DNA from: JBBATK01 sp044228285
GTDB taxonomy: Bacteria > Bacteroidota > Ignavibacteria > Kapaibacteriales > NICIL-2
Direction: 5' to 3'
Length of the DNA stretch: 64,000 bases
Assembly: GCA_044228285.1 (NCBI GenBank)
Contig: JBGAVD010000003.1
Location: 1 to 64,000, forward strand
Of this stretch, positions 29,638 to 37,919 are shown piece after piece. A program made the translations under genes and the position numbers. Each line of letters begins with the position of its first letter. Within the stretch, counting starts at the first letter, position 1. The notes beneath the pieces were generated by a model. The model had not been told where the DNA came from. It did no database searches and was given only the letters and a program-made list of their open reading frames with translations.

Positions 29638-30434
29638 TGAAAATCGAGGAGCAGATACCATCAACGACAACAACCATGGACAAGCTTCACAAGGCAGTAC
29701 ACATACTCAACGGAGATGCGCTCCTGCATCAGCTTCAAGCCGTACTACCAAATGCTGAGTATATCGTCACGCGTGAATGCTTGATAGAGGGCTCAACAAC
29801 AAACACCAGCGCAGAGGAACTCTTCCAACTGCGAGCAAGCGAACTGGGAAAGATGTATGGAGTGTCTTCAGATATGTATCAACGTAAGACCATTGATGAG
29901 CTACAAAAGATCCAATCAATCGCTCCCGATCGCGAGATTGCCCTCTGGTTTGAAAATGATCTCTTCTGTCAGAGCAATCTGTGGTTCATAACAACTCTAC
30001 TCGATCACAACAAAAACCACAGAGTCTCGCGCGTGTACCCTGACCCAAATCACAGCGGCTGGCAAACATTCTCCATTCAAACTCTTGAAGATGCAACGCG
30101 ACTCTTCGAATCAAGGATCATCTATCGTCCCGAGGATCTTCACACATCACATCAGCTTTGGTCAGCGTTCTGCAGCAACGACGTACAGGCAATCCAAACT
30201 ATAGCTCGAAACTCCAATCCATTGTTCCAACACCTGGACATCCTCGCAGAGATCATGGAATACCGCCTCAAGTCCAACACCACGCAAAGCGAGCTCGCCC
30301 AAAAAATCCAATCCCTCGATTCTTACCCAGCAAACAATTTCCAACAAATCTTCTCTGAGTTCCAATCTCAGCACCCCATGTACGGCTTCGGCGATTCGCA
30401 ACTCAAGAGAATCCTCGATCAACTTCATAGCTAG
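29637..30434 (+). CDS. DUF1835-domain protein
   Basis: 265 residues from the ATG at 29637 that overlaps the ispD stop by one base. A GTG at 29634 directly before it and an ATG at 29676 are alternatives. The last would start at MDKLHKAVHILNGDALL, where clear family sequence begins. The domain runs from ~15 to ~140 (HILNGDALLHQL, then ECLIEGSTT and ALWFENDLFCQSNLWF). Function of the family is unknown. The remainder is helical. Six bases after the stop the tandem-repeat block begins, and no terminator of normal type separates them. Confidence 0.82.
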   Translation: MKIEEQIPSTTTTMDKLHKAVHILNGDALLHQLQAVLPNAEYIVTRECLIEGSTTNTSAEELFQLRASELGKMYGVSSDMYQRKTIDELQKIQSIAPDREIALWFENDLFCQSNLWFITTLLDHNKNHRVSRVYPDPNHSGWQTFSIQTLEDATRLFESRIIYRPEDLHTSHQLWSAFCSNDVQAIQTIARNSNPLFQHLDILAEIMEYRLKSNTTQSELAQKIQSLDSYPANNFQQIFSEFQSQHPMYGFGDSQLKRILDQLHS

Positions 30435-30439
30435 TATAA

Positions 30440-31158
30440 GGCCTGTGGGGCCGGCAGCGATCCAGCCCTGTGGAACAGCATGCCCAAAACAAAACGTAGG
30501 CCTGTAGGGCCGGCAACAATCCAACACAGGGCGCAGCCCTATGGAACAGAATACCCAACACAAAACGAAGGCCTGTAGGGCCGGCAACAATCCAGCACAG
30601 GGCGCAGCCCTGTGGAGCAGAATACCAAAACAAAACGAAGGCCTGTAGGGCCGGCAACAATCCAGCACAGGGCGCAGCCCTGTGGAACAGAATACCAAAA
30701 CAAAACGTAGGCCTGAAGGGCCGGCAACAATCCAGCACAGGGCGCAGCCCTGTGAATACCATCCAGCACCGCGTGCGACACAACGTCACCACAAAAACGA
30801 ATGCATCCTGATAAAAAGGCCTGTAGGGCCGACAACAATCCAGCACAGGGCGCAGCCCTATGGAACAGAATACCAAAACAAAACGAAGGCCTGTAGGGCC
30901 GGCAACAATCCAGCACAGGGCGCAGCCCTGTGAATACCATCCAGCACCAGGTGCGACACAGCGTTACCACTCTAACGAGTGCATCCTGATAAAAAGGCCT
31001 GTAGGGCCGGCAACAATCCAGCACAGGGCGCAGCCCTGTGGAACAGAATACCAAAACAAAACGAAGGCCTGTAGGGCCGGCAACAATCCAGCACAGGGCG
31101 CAGCCCTGTGAATACCATCCAGCACCGCGCGCCGCCCTGTAAATACCATCCAGCGCGT
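30440..31158. repeat. Nine-copy tandem repeat with paired hairpins (~70 and ~108 bp units)
   Basis: Units begin at 30440, 30499, 30570, 30640, 30710, 30818, 30888, 30996 and 31066. Each starts GGCCTGTAGGGCCGGCAACA or similar, then carries the perfect hairpin CACAGGGC-GCA-GCCCTGTG. Two tails follow. A short AT-rich one (GGAACAGAATACCAAAACA..) gives 59-71-bp units. A longer one (GAATACCATCCAGCACC ... ATCCTGATAAAA) gives 108-bp units. Their order is four short, long, short, long, short, long, so the last part is a 178-bp higher-order repeat. Because 70 is not a multiple of three, long chance open frames appear on the minus strand; these are not genes. Spacers are not unique, so this is not CRISPR. 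It resembles REP/BIME-type palindromic clusters. Confidence 0.9.
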
Positions 31159-31265
31159 CGATCACCCCCGTGATTTCCATCTAGCCCAAACCCATACCCA
31201 TTCTCACCGCTCATCACAACCACATCAAACCCAACTCCCCATCCTAACCACCAGCATACACGGCC

Positions 31266-33047
31266 TCATCTCCACGACTGTGAAGAAACAAAGAGCCCTT
31301 TGTCCAGACTAAGGATATGAAGTCTATCCTGCGCATCAAAGAGCGCGCTGTTTAGGTAAATGCTTTGTGATGTATAACCATCCAATGTAAGAGTTGCAGT
31401 TGTCGAGTTTTGGAGCGTGCCCCAGCGAAAAGACATGCCGCCTCCAGAAGCGATGAAGCGATCGGTGTTGTTGAAGACAAAGCCTGGAGCCGCAGTAGGA
31501 GTTTCCGTCCAGTTAAAGCCCATGTCTGCAGAGTATTGATTTGTCGCAAAGTTGTCAGTTCGTGCATACAGGCGACCTGATCCGGCTTGCGCCATCCAGA
31601 TATAGTTTGTTCCGCTTTTTATTGTCGTAACAGATCCATCAGGCTTCAGGCGGAGCAACCTTCCGTTGGTGTGTTTACTTAAATCGTAGCGAAAGTAGGT
31701 AACAGAAACTAGCGCGTCACCTTGATTCACACCGAACACTACCGGTATTTTGAACGTACCAGTGCCGGATGTACCAGGGGTGGGTGGCATGACAATATCT
31801 TTCCAGGTCTTACCTGCATCATTAGAAACATAACAAGTGTTGATTCCACAGAGATACATGATTCCCCCACCTGCCGAGCAAAAGCCACCGAAAATGAGCG
31901 CATTGCCATGGCACCGCCAGCCCGAAGAAGTCTTAACGAACAGTCCCTTATCCGCGAATACGCAGAGGTCACCGCTGGCGTTCCATCCGAACGACTGTAT
32001 CGCTTGCACATCTTGAGTGCCAGCGCACTTAAAACTTTGCCCCATGTCGTCCGACACAGCAATTCCGCCTGATGTTTGACCAGACATTGCCACAGCAATC
32101 TTTGAACCTTGAATAGCGAGGTCGCGGCCTTCTGCGAACAAAACATGAGTCCAGGTCTTACCATCAAGAGATCTCATCAAGCGCGCAGCCTTCTCAACCA
32201 CAGGACTACTTGAAGGTTTCAGAAGCGCATAGAGATAACCATCATCAGCTTCGCGGATCATGGAGTAAAAAGGGTTGTCGTTAAAGGGTGTAAGATTCGT
32301 AAAACTGTTTCCCTTATCGGATGACGACCACAAGCCTCCGCCATTTGGTATGTAATACACCACATCGCCATTCTTTCTTACCAGAAGCTCGCCACCATAG
32401 TTCGCTTTCACTGCTGGGTGTTTTGTCCAAGTTGTGCCGTTGTCATTTGAGCTGTAGAAACTCTGAGGACTACTAGCATACACTTCTGAACCAGTTCCAA
32501 AGGCAAAGCCTCCACCACCCTCCTTCAGCGTTGGAAATTGGACAGTCGTCCAGGTTACTCCTTTGTCTGTACTCGTCCATACTTGCATACTCGATGGGTA
32601 GGATAGAACTCGCAAGTACGGTTGACCGTTTGTTCCAACAGACAGGTTCACACTCAAGGTTTGTCCGTTGCGCGTAAACACGCTTGACTTCTTTGGTGTT
32701 GAATTGATGTTATCTAGAACCCAGAGTTCAGAGTACGCCAGAGCATATATCTCTTTAGATCCTCCAACACACACCGATTCGAACGTTGCGTTCGAGTGGA
32801 GAATAGTTACTTGACCACCAGAGACAGGAACAGTCGCAATCTTACCATCGATAACGGCAACAACTGTCTGCGCATCCAGAAAGGAAACACTTGAAACATC
32901 GCCGCCAGCTTTGGGCAAATCACTCAACTGTTGCATCGCGATTGTAGCCGTGTTCGGTGTGACTGGAGTATTCGTTCCAGTGCTTGGCGAACAGCCATGA
33001 ACAATGAGCATCGAAACGAGAGCGATGGCGAGAAATAGTTTATTCAT
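31266..33047 (-). CDS. BNR/Asp-box repeat lipoprotein
   Basis: 593 residues from the ATG at 33047, which directly precedes a lipoprotein signal (MNKLFLAIALVSMLIVHGC, lipid on Cys19). An ATG at 33062 would add five residues. The mature part is a beta-propeller with several Asp-box/BNR motifs of the form S.D.G.TW: STDKGVTW, SNDNGTTW, SSDKGNSF, SLDGKTW, SNDAGKTW. Such repeats occur in sialidases and sortilin/VPS10-like surface proteins. No sialidase catalytic Arg triad is evident, so a binding or structural propeller is more likely. It is probably anchored in the outer membrane. The repeat cluster lies just past its stop. Confidence 0.88.
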   Translation of the reverse strand: MNKLFLAIALVSMLIVHGCSPSTGTNTPVTPNTATIAMQQLSDLPKAGGDVSSVSFLDAQTVVAVIDGKIATVPVSGGQVTILHSNATFESVCVGGSKEIYALAYSELWVLDNINSTPKKSSVFTRNGQTLSVNLSVGTNGQPYLRVLSYPSSMQVWTSTDKGVTWTTVQFPTLKEGGGGFAFGTGSEVYASSPQSFYSSNDNGTTWTKHPAVKANYGGELLVRKNGDVVYYIPNGGGLWSSSDKGNSFTNLTPFNDNPFYSMIREADDGYLYALLKPSSSPVVEKAARLMRSLDGKTWTHVLFAEGRDLAIQGSKIAVAMSGQTSGGIAVSDDMGQSFKCAGTQDVQAIQSFGWNASGDLCVFADKGLFVKTSSGWRCHGNALIFGGFCSAGGGIMYLCGINTCYVSNDAGKTWKDIVMPPTPGTSGTGTFKIPVVFGVNQGDALVSVTYFRYDLSKHTNGRLLRLKPDGSVTTIKSGTNYIWMAQAGSGRLYARTDNFATNQYSADMGFNWTETPTAAPGFVFNNTDRFIASGGGMSFRWGTLQNSTTATLTLDGYTSQSIYLNSALFDAQDRLHILSLDKGLFVSSQSWR

Positions 33048-33143
33048 TGTCGATCCAAACAATTAGAATACGGTAAGACTGCACAAACACTGTCGTGCGA
33101 AATCGAAGATAACAAAAGTGAAACGGTACACGATATCAAAATC

Positions 33144-33170
33144 TATTGATAGGGCGCAGCCCTATCAATA
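33144..33170. repeat. Perfect 12-bp palindrome with GCA loop
   Basis: TATTGATAGGGC, loop GCA, GCCCTATCAATA is the longest perfect stem of the GCA-loop set. Its core (AGGGC-GCA-GCCCT) matches the hairpin repeated at 30.5-31.1 kb. Reading leftward a GATTTTG stretch follows, so it may also end a transcript from the small frame at 33215-33445. Confidence 0.7.
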
Positions 33171-33214
33171 ACAAGAGGGCACATGCCCAAAGCGCTAGAA
33201 AGGGACGCCAGCCA

Positions 33215-33445
33215 TCATTTTTTATGGGCTTGCAAGAATGTGAGTCCCGCATCCGAAATCTTACAATTCACCTTTTGCTCTCCAAACTGCGCACGCTCGA
33301 AGGTTGCGGCATCATCACCGGAACTCGAGCGCACCACAAGTTTCTTCGCAAGGAGATGTATGACGACGTCTGCGGGCAAGCCCGTAGCCTGTCCTGCTTG
33401 AACTTTGCTGAGATATTTGCAGGTTTCATTGTTGGAGAGTTTCAT
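33215..33445 (-). CDS. Possible small protein, winged-helix-like texture
   Basis: 76 residues from the ATG at 33445, which has GGAA eight bases before it. A longer frame from 33547 has an unlikely N-terminus. The sequence MKLSNNETCKYLSKVQAGQA and the end CKISDAGLTFLQAHKK have the pattern of a small helical DNA-binding or adaptor protein, but I recognise no family. It lies alone in the 670-base gap between diverging genes, with a palindrome 45 bases past its stop. It may be a real small regulator or a chance frame. Confidence 0.42.
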   Translation of the reverse strand: MKLSNNETCKYLSKVQAGQATGLPADVVIHLLAKKLVVRSSSGDDAATFERAQFGEQKVNCKISDAGLTFLQAHKK

Positions 33446-33717
33446 GAGCTTCCGGTAGAGATGAATGTGCGAACACGTGATGTACGTGGACCTCTTGTCT
33501 GGACAAACTACACAATTGTGCAGCAGAAGGAGCACTACACTTTGCACTTGCAGAGCTTACACTATTCTAGCATCTTTCAGTAGATTACAATGTGCGTCAA
33601 CATGCTTCGTCGACCACCGAATCGCGTTCTTTTAACAGTTAACAACAATCATGTGAGGGCTGCACCAACAATCACGTTGAGCATGCCCTATTCACTTTCA
33701 CTTAACCCCTCAGCATA

Positions 33718-34668
33718 ATGACAGAGAAGAAGATTATTGTCGTTTTTGGCGCTACTGGCGCACAAGGAGGCGGCCTCGCCCGTGCAATTCTCAATGACCC
33801 AGCAAGCGAGTTCAGTGTTCGAGCTGTGACCAGAGATATTGATTCGCCTGCATCGCAAGCACTGGCGAAACTTGGTGCTGAACTTGTTTGGTGTGACATA
33901 GACAGCCTTACCAGCGTACGTTCCGTCCTTGAAGGAGCTTATGGTGCGTACTTCGTCACATTCTTCTGGAGTCACTTCTCAGCCGAAAAGGAAAAGGCTC
34001 AAGCGAAAATCATGGCAGATGCGGCTAAAGCGGAAGGACTCAAACACGTCATCTGGTCAACCCTTGAAGATGTACGCACATTCGTTCCCCTTCATGATAG
34101 CAGTATTCCAACCTTACACGGCACGTACAAAGTTCCGCACTTTGATGGCAAGGGAGAATCCGATGCGTTTTTTGCCGAAGCAGGAGTTCCAACAACCTAT
34201 CAGCTTGCGTCCTTCTATTGGGAGAATCTATTGTTCTTCGGAATGGGTCCGAAGCGTGACGCAGAAGGAACGTTGAGAATGTCATTTCCACTTGGCGACA
34301 AGAAAATGGCTGGAATAGCATCAGAAGACATTGGTCGATGTGCCTATGGTATCTTCAAAAATCCTGCTGAAACAATCGGCAAACACATTGGTGTTTCTGG
34401 AGATCATTTAAGCGGGAAAGAAATGGCTCAACGCATCGCAGCTGCTTTAAACGAAGAAGTAGTGTATGCAGACATGAGCCCTGAATCGTACCGTAGACTG
34501 GGATTTCCAGGAGCTGACGATTTGGGTAACATGTTTCAATTTTACCGAGACTTCGATAAAGAGTGTAACTCGGTACGTGATGTTTCTCGTTCCAAACAAC
34601 TCAATCCTGAGTTGCAGTCGTTTGATGATTGGCTTCGCGACAATGCAAAGCGTTTGCCGCTCGTGTAG
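33718..34668 (+). CDS. NmrA/HSCARG-like NAD(P)-binding protein
   Basis: 316 residues. The N-terminal Rossmann motif is VVFGATGAQGGGLARAIL (residues ~8-25), with VTRD after the second strand. The rest keeps the NmrA pattern: VWCDIDSLTSVRSVLEGAYGAYFVT, then HVIWSTLEDV and FDGKGESDAFFAEAGVPTT. These proteins are atypical short-chain dehydrogenases, and many sense the NADP redox state rather than catalyse. Location is cytoplasmic. A bidirectional terminator follows, separating it from the leftward cyclase array. Confidence 0.9.
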   Translation: MTEKKIIVVFGATGAQGGGLARAILNDPASEFSVRAVTRDIDSPASQALAKLGAELVWCDIDSLTSVRSVLEGAYGAYFVTFFWSHFSAEKEKAQAKIMADAAKAEGLKHVIWSTLEDVRTFVPLHDSSIPTLHGTYKVPHFDGKGESDAFFAEAGVPTTYQLASFYWENLLFFGMGPKRDAEGTLRMSFPLGDKKMAGIASEDIGRCAYGIFKNPAETIGKHIGVSGDHLSGKEMAQRIAAALNEEVVYADMSPESYRRLGFPGADDLGNMFQFYRDFDKECNSVRDVSRSKQLNPELQSFDDWLRDNAKRLPLV

Positions 34669-34701
34669 TATAGAGTTGCGACAAAGAAGTTGTAGTAAAA
34701 G

Positions 34702-34741
34702 AAAAGTCCACCATAACTCTGAGTATGGTGGACTTTTTCTC
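34702..34741. terminator. Bidirectional terminator ending the NmrA gene and the cyclase array
   Basis: AAAAGTCCACCATA (34702-34715) pairs perfectly with TATGGTGGACTTTT (34724-34737) around an 8-base loop. T-rich sequence follows on the right, and the stem's own A's plus AAAAG give TTTTCTTTTAC on the left. It lies between the converging stops at 34668 and 34905, so it marks the 3' end of the >29 kb leftward array. Confidence 0.9.
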
Positions 34742-34904
34742 TTCCGGCTTGTAGCAAGGAGTTACTCTGTTTACGATGTACTCCGTGTTTGAGTTCTACG
34801 AGTACAACCTCGGGAGATTATAGTTGCATGAAAGATCAGATACGCAACGGAACACTGTAGTTCAACTCATCAGACGATTCTCAAAAGCCAGCATGGTAGT
34901 GTCT

Positions 34905-35630
34905 CTATTCCGCGTACCACGCATTTGCTTGTCGCTGGGAATCCCCAGTAACATGCAGAATCTTCATCATGCCCTTGGTTCTGTCTTCATAGCGGGTCCT
35001 GTTCGCCGGGCCATCTCCAACAAAGAGTTCTTTGATCATCTCACTATAGGGTTTGTTGCTGGTAATGAACACTCGACCACCGCGTTCATGGACATTAAGA
35101 ACAACAGAACGAAACAGACGAGATGCCACACCATAGCCACTATTTAAATCGTCGATGATCCAGACTTGGTCGTCTCCTAGATCGAGATTGGTGGTGAAGG
35201 AAAAACGTTCCGCAGACTGAAAATTCGGTCGATAGCCACGCTTCATGAACTGTTTTGCCAATGAAACGGCAGTATGTGTTTTGCCTATGCCAGCGTCACC
35301 ATACATGTACAAGCCTGCACCTGCTTTGACATCCAGATTTAGCAACATGTCGGCATATCGAAGCAGCTCAGCTTGGGATTCATTGTGCACGACGTAGTTC
35401 GACATTTTGCAGCACACGTTTTCAAGGGCGATGTGCGGGTTCGTGTCGTAGAAACGCATATCCAGCATAAGCTCTTCACACTCTTTAGCACTTAAGTCTG
35501 AACAATCGAAGTGAACGTCTTTCTGCTCCCACGACAGTATATTCAGCTTCTCATAGTGCTTTTTAAGGCGCTCTGCTAGTGCCGCTGAAAAGTCTGAAGT
35601 GTGAAAATGAAAGCTCTGAGTGTTAGTCAT
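34905..35630 (-). CDS. DnaC-like AAA+ ATPase, last gene of the cyclase array
   Basis: 241 residues. The N-terminal ~100 residues are helical and unrecognised. The ATPase core has Walker A GDAGIGKTHT (111-120), Walker B VWIIDDLN (156-163), a sensor-1-like VFITSN (187-192) and Arg residues in NRTRYEDR (210-217), as in the DnaC/IstB/ZapE group. It starts eight bases inside the preceding cyclase gene (stop at 35623), with GGAGGAG just upstream, so it is co-translated with the array. No replication gene is nearby. The inferred role is a partner or effector of cyclase signalling, or a loader-type ATPase recruited to the operon. Substrate is unknown. Confidence 0.85.
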   Translation of the reverse strand: MTNTQSFHFHTSDFSAALAERLKKHYEKLNILSWEQKDVHFDCSDLSAKECEELMLDMRFYDTNPHIALENVCCKMSNYVVHNESQAELLRYADMLLNLDVKAGAGLYMYGDAGIGKTHTAVSLAKQFMKRGYRPNFQSAERFSFTTNLDLGDDQVWIIDDLNSGYGVASRLFRSVVLNVHERGGRVFITSNKPYSEMIKELFVGDGPANRTRYEDRTKGMMKILHVTGDSQRQANAWYAE

Positions 35631-37860
35631 TCGACTCCTCCAAAAAATACGTTCTCATCATACCCTTCCCTTTGATCTCGATCTCACCGCGTTTTACGAA
35701 ACTCAATCGTGAAGGTGTCTCTTTTCTCATTGCCATGCGATTCTGAAGATGTCGATAAAAGTCACTGGAACAGTGAATGCGACTGGCCTCGCCGTGACTT
35801 TCCATTCGTGCCGCCGTGTTCACTGCATCTGAGTAGATATCATACACAAATCGCTCTTCGCCAATGACTCCTGCCACAATCGAGCCAGTATGCAAGCCAA
35901 TGCGGATACTGAGATTTGCTTGTTCAGGCAGGTGCTCGCGAATGGATGAGGGCAAATGAAGAGGAGCTTGCATTTCTAAGGCCGCTGCAGCGATTCGCTC
36001 GGCGTGATCAGTGCATTCGTCTGGAGCACCGCAAACAGCCATATACCCATCACCAATAGTTTTGATCTTTTCACATCCGTGTTTCTTGACAATGCGATCA
36101 AACTCTGCGAAGACATAGTTTAAGAATTGCACGACGGCAATTGCTGGCATATCAGCAGAGATTGGAGTGAAGCCGGCGATATCTGCAAACAAGATAGATA
36201 CTGCAGGATAGTAGTCTGCAATGTCTTTTTCACCTTTTATCATTCTGGTAGCAATCGACTCAGGCAGAACCTTATGCAGAAGGGTAGTTGTTGCACTAAG
36301 TTCGGCTGAGGCGGAAGCCTTAGCGATTTCCACTTCCTTTTCACGTTCAGCTATGAGTCTCTTCTGCTCGAGATTCGCCGCTGCTTTTTGTGCTTTCTCG
36401 TTGAGGACTTCTTTTTCTAGCTCATAGAACTTCTCAAACTGCAGATGACATTCCATCCAGCGCTTCTGACGTCGATACAGCTCTGACAGCGCCTTGTTCG
36501 CCTCATAGAACTTCAAGCCTAATTCTTTCGATAGAGTAACGGATTGTAACAAGTACTGTTCTGCAAGGTTCTCGTCCGTACCTGACCACTCGGGACGTGC
36601 GTAGATGCGACCAAGAGAGCCTAACATCTCGGCTTCTTCTGCTCGTCGACCAAGCTTGGTGTATAGATCATAGGACTTTTGAAAGTAGCCAAGTGCAGCC
36701 TCATAATTCTCTCGTTCCTCCTCTATAGATCCAAGGTTCCCGAGTGCCAAGGCAACTCCCGCCAGGTTACCAACCTCTTCGTCAATCGACAGTGCAAGCA
36801 AGGTGTACTCATGAGCCTTGTCAACGTTACCAAGTTTCGAATTGATGGTACCGAGGCTACCATACCAGTTGGCAAGTCCAGACTTCAGACCTATTTCCTT
36901 CGATATCGCCAGGGCTTGTTCACAGTACTCTTGAGCTTTTGTATAGTCTGAGAGCTCGCAATAGATATTACCTATGTTTCCAGACCAAAGGGATATCACT
37001 GCTTTGCTATCTACATCTTTCGCAATTGCTAGCGCTCTTGAGAAATACTCTAACGCCTCAGCAAAGTCGGAAATGTGCCAATACACGGTTCCGACGTTAC
37101 CAAGAGCATACGATATCATAAGCTTATCTTCGAAGTCCTCATGTATTGCCAGAGCTCGTTTGTAATATTCAAGAGCTTGTGAGTACTCGGAAAGATAGGT
37201 ACAGAGTAACCCTAGGTTCCCCATCAGCTGTGCAATACGAAATTGATCTCCTACCTCTTCAACAATACTCAACGCTTTCAGATAAAACTCCCGGGATTTC
37301 TGGTAGTCTGACAGCCCCAAGTAGACAATCCCAATGTTTCCCAGATCAACCGCCATAGCCCTTTGGTTATCAAGTGCCTCGTCAATCTCAAGCGCTCTTG
37401 TATGGAACTTTAGTGCTTCATCCAGGTTCGAGAGTTGAAAATGAATCATGCCAATCGAACTAAGGCTTACAGCGATCTCCGCAGAAGCACCAATTGCCTC
37501 TGCCAAATTCAAACCTTTCGTTGCATACTCCATGCCTTGTGTATAGTCAGATCGCCTCGCGTGCATCTGACTTATGTACACATAGAGCGAAGCTATCTCA
37601 ACTTCATCCTTCAGCTGCTCTCGAAGATCAAGCGCAGCGTGAAAATGATGCAGAGCTTTTTCGTAGTTGCCCATCTGGCTAGCAGCTCGACCAAGAACTT
37701 TTAATGCTCTAGCCGAAGAGAGTGCTGCAGATTCTTGAGTACTATCCAATTCGGCAAGAACGAGTTCTGCCTTAGCCTTAGCTAACTCTTTATCTCGAAG
37801 GTCTATGGCAGCCTCCGCCTCCGTAAGGAGAGTTTGAACTTCAGGATTTGACATAGGCAT
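35623..37860 (-). CDS. TPR-class III adenylate cyclase, array copy 1 (last cyclase)
   Basis: 745 residues, cytoplasmic (no signal or membrane segment). About nine 40-residue TPR repeats fill residues ~35-400, with 'LGNIGIVY..LSDY.KA' patterns. A helical linker with charged coiled-coil sequence (LIAEREKEVEIAKA) leads into the VLPESIATRMI segment and the cyclase domain at ~552-745. The domain keeps FADIAGFT and KTIGDGYM (metal Asp pair), Lys in EKIKT and Asp in YDIYSD (adenine selection), and NTAAR (transition state). This copy has the longest TPR region. It is separated by 59 bases from the upstream copy, the widest gap in the array, so an internal promoter is possible at 37861-37919. Its tail YFLEESND is extended and overlaps the ATPase gene. 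Confidence 0.95.
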   Translation of the reverse strand: MPMSNPEVQTLLTEAEAAIDLRDKELAKAKAELVLAELDSTQESAALSSARALKVLGRAASQMGNYEKALHHFHAALDLREQLKDEVEIASLYVYISQMHARRSDYTQGMEYATKGLNLAEAIGASAEIAVSLSSIGMIHFQLSNLDEALKFHTRALEIDEALDNQRAMAVDLGNIGIVYLGLSDYQKSREFYLKALSIVEEVGDQFRIAQLMGNLGLLCTYLSEYSQALEYYKRALAIHEDFEDKLMISYALGNVGTVYWHISDFAEALEYFSRALAIAKDVDSKAVISLWSGNIGNIYCELSDYTKAQEYCEQALAISKEIGLKSGLANWYGSLGTINSKLGNVDKAHEYTLLALSIDEEVGNLAGVALALGNLGSIEEERENYEAALGYFQKSYDLYTKLGRRAEEAEMLGSLGRIYARPEWSGTDENLAEQYLLQSVTLSKELGLKFYEANKALSELYRRQKRWMECHLQFEKFYELEKEVLNEKAQKAAANLEQKRLIAEREKEVEIAKASASAELSATTTLLHKVLPESIATRMIKGEKDIADYYPAVSILFADIAGFTPISADMPAIAVVQFLNYVFAEFDRIVKKHGCEKIKTIGDGYMAVCGAPDECTDHAERIAAAALEMQAPLHLPSSIREHLPEQANLSIRIGLHTGSIVAGVIGEERFVYDIYSDAVNTAARMESHGEASRIHCSSDFYRHLQNRMAMRKETPSRLSFVKRGEIEIKGKGMMRTYFLEESND

Positions 37861-37919
37861 AGAATTTTGTACGAGTATCTCGTCTACTCTCTGTTAGGTG
37901 AATTGTTTGCGTGGGTGAT

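Noticed and set aside
30440..31158. CRISPR array
   Set aside because: Repeats are direct and regular, but the sequences between them are themselves repeated rather than unique, and no cas gene is nearby.
30403..31223. Open frames of 150-210 codons on the minus strand across the repeat block
   Set aside because: They are made only of translated repeat units in shifting frames (70 is not a multiple of three). The composition is Cys/Pro/Arg-rich and matches no protein texture.
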